From Bizionia paragorgiae (GTDB lineage: Bacteria; Bacteroidota; Bacteroidia; Flavobacteriales; Flavobacteriaceae), in NCBI RefSeq assembly GCF_900107625.1, contig NZ_FNQK01000009.1, positions 62,001 to 126,000 on the forward strand: DNA of 64,000 nucleotides, in the 5' to 3' direction. Both the position numbers and the translations under genes were made by a program. Below are positions 63,949 through 64,000 of the stretch, in pieces (position 1 is the first letter of the stretch; every line of letters starts with the position of its first letter). The notes under the pieces were generated by a model. That model searched no databases, had not been told where the DNA came from, and saw nothing but the letters and a program-made list of their open reading frames with translations.

Positions 63949-64000
63949 ATGACGATACAGAACTACATAAACGGCCAATTTCTAGACCCTATAGACACAA
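63949..64000 (+). CDS. aldehyde dehydrogenase, N-terminal fragment at window edge
   Basis: The window ends 17 codons into a frame starting MTIQNYINGQFLDPID. 'NYINGQF' is the usual beginning of aldehyde dehydrogenases, and the position after the aminomuconate deaminase suggests 2-aminomuconate 6-semialdehyde dehydrogenase (AmnC/NbaE type). Only the first residues are visible, so the assignment rests mainly on context. Confidence 0.6.
   Translation, partial: MTIQNYINGQFLDPIDT

Noticed and set aside
1-64000. CRISPR arrays, tRNA or rRNA genes, insertion sequences, prophage
   Set aside because: No spaced direct repeats, no RNA gene signatures and no transposase, integrase or phage structural proteins were recognised.

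Overview
The window looks like chromosome of a marine-type Flavobacteriaceae member (Bacteroidota). The evidence is AT-rich DNA, a SusC/SusD pair, lipoproteins with acidic residues after the lipobox cysteine, promoter-like TAnnTTTG boxes, near absence of Shine-Dalgarno sequences, an HPRT-adenylate kinase fusion and a double-glycine peptide locus of the flavobacterial kind. No rRNA, tRNA, CRISPR array, transposase or phage gene was seen.

Layout. 1-6311: the 3' part of a nutrient-uptake operon (SusC cut by the window edge, SusD, two surface-type lipoproteins). 6385-14495: housekeeping and repair genes (RlmB, rhomboid protease, RarA, a three-gene minus-strand operon with a YjjG-like phosphatase and a polysaccharide deacetylase-like protein, RadC, Mpl). 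14656-15608: a TPR gene broken by a frameshift and a stop codon. 15776-21871: a giant alpha-2-macroglobulin-like protein whose thioester cysteine is replaced. 21948-27440: SDR, DUF4136 lipoprotein, ObgE, the HPRT-Adk fusion, and divergently PurK-PurE. 27701-37881: M3 peptidase, ECF sigma with a zinc-finger partner, UbiA-like membrane protein, GcvP, a KAS III/methyltransferase/glycosyltransferase cluster, and an anchored endonuclease.

37900-40470 is the only clear accessory segment. It is very AT-rich and holds a decayed HlyD-type secretion adaptor, a double-glycine-leader peptide gene put out of frame by one base in an A run, and an intact secreted protein with a carboxypeptidase-regulatory-like domain. 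It reads as a decaying bacteriocin or peptide-export locus.

40692-59871 returns to core genes: ValS, DUF1573 protein, aspartyl protease with PDZ, aminotransferase-MurB, an ECF sigma/anti-sigma pair, a small four-cysteine membrane protein followed by a glycosyltransferase and a third ECF sigma, LipA-GAPDH, a TPR hybrid histidine kinase, LpxK, a Nif3-like protein with a coiled-coil zinc-ribbon relative that has lost its cysteines, MsrA and a methyltransferase. 60033-64000: a lipoprotein, then the start of a tryptophan/kynurenine degradation operon (KynU, Kmo, RidA-type aminomuconate deaminase, aldehyde dehydrogenase cut by the window edge).

Convergent genes are packed very tightly: four pairs share the same 4-base stop-codon overlap. 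Elsewhere clear intrinsic terminators follow transcription units.
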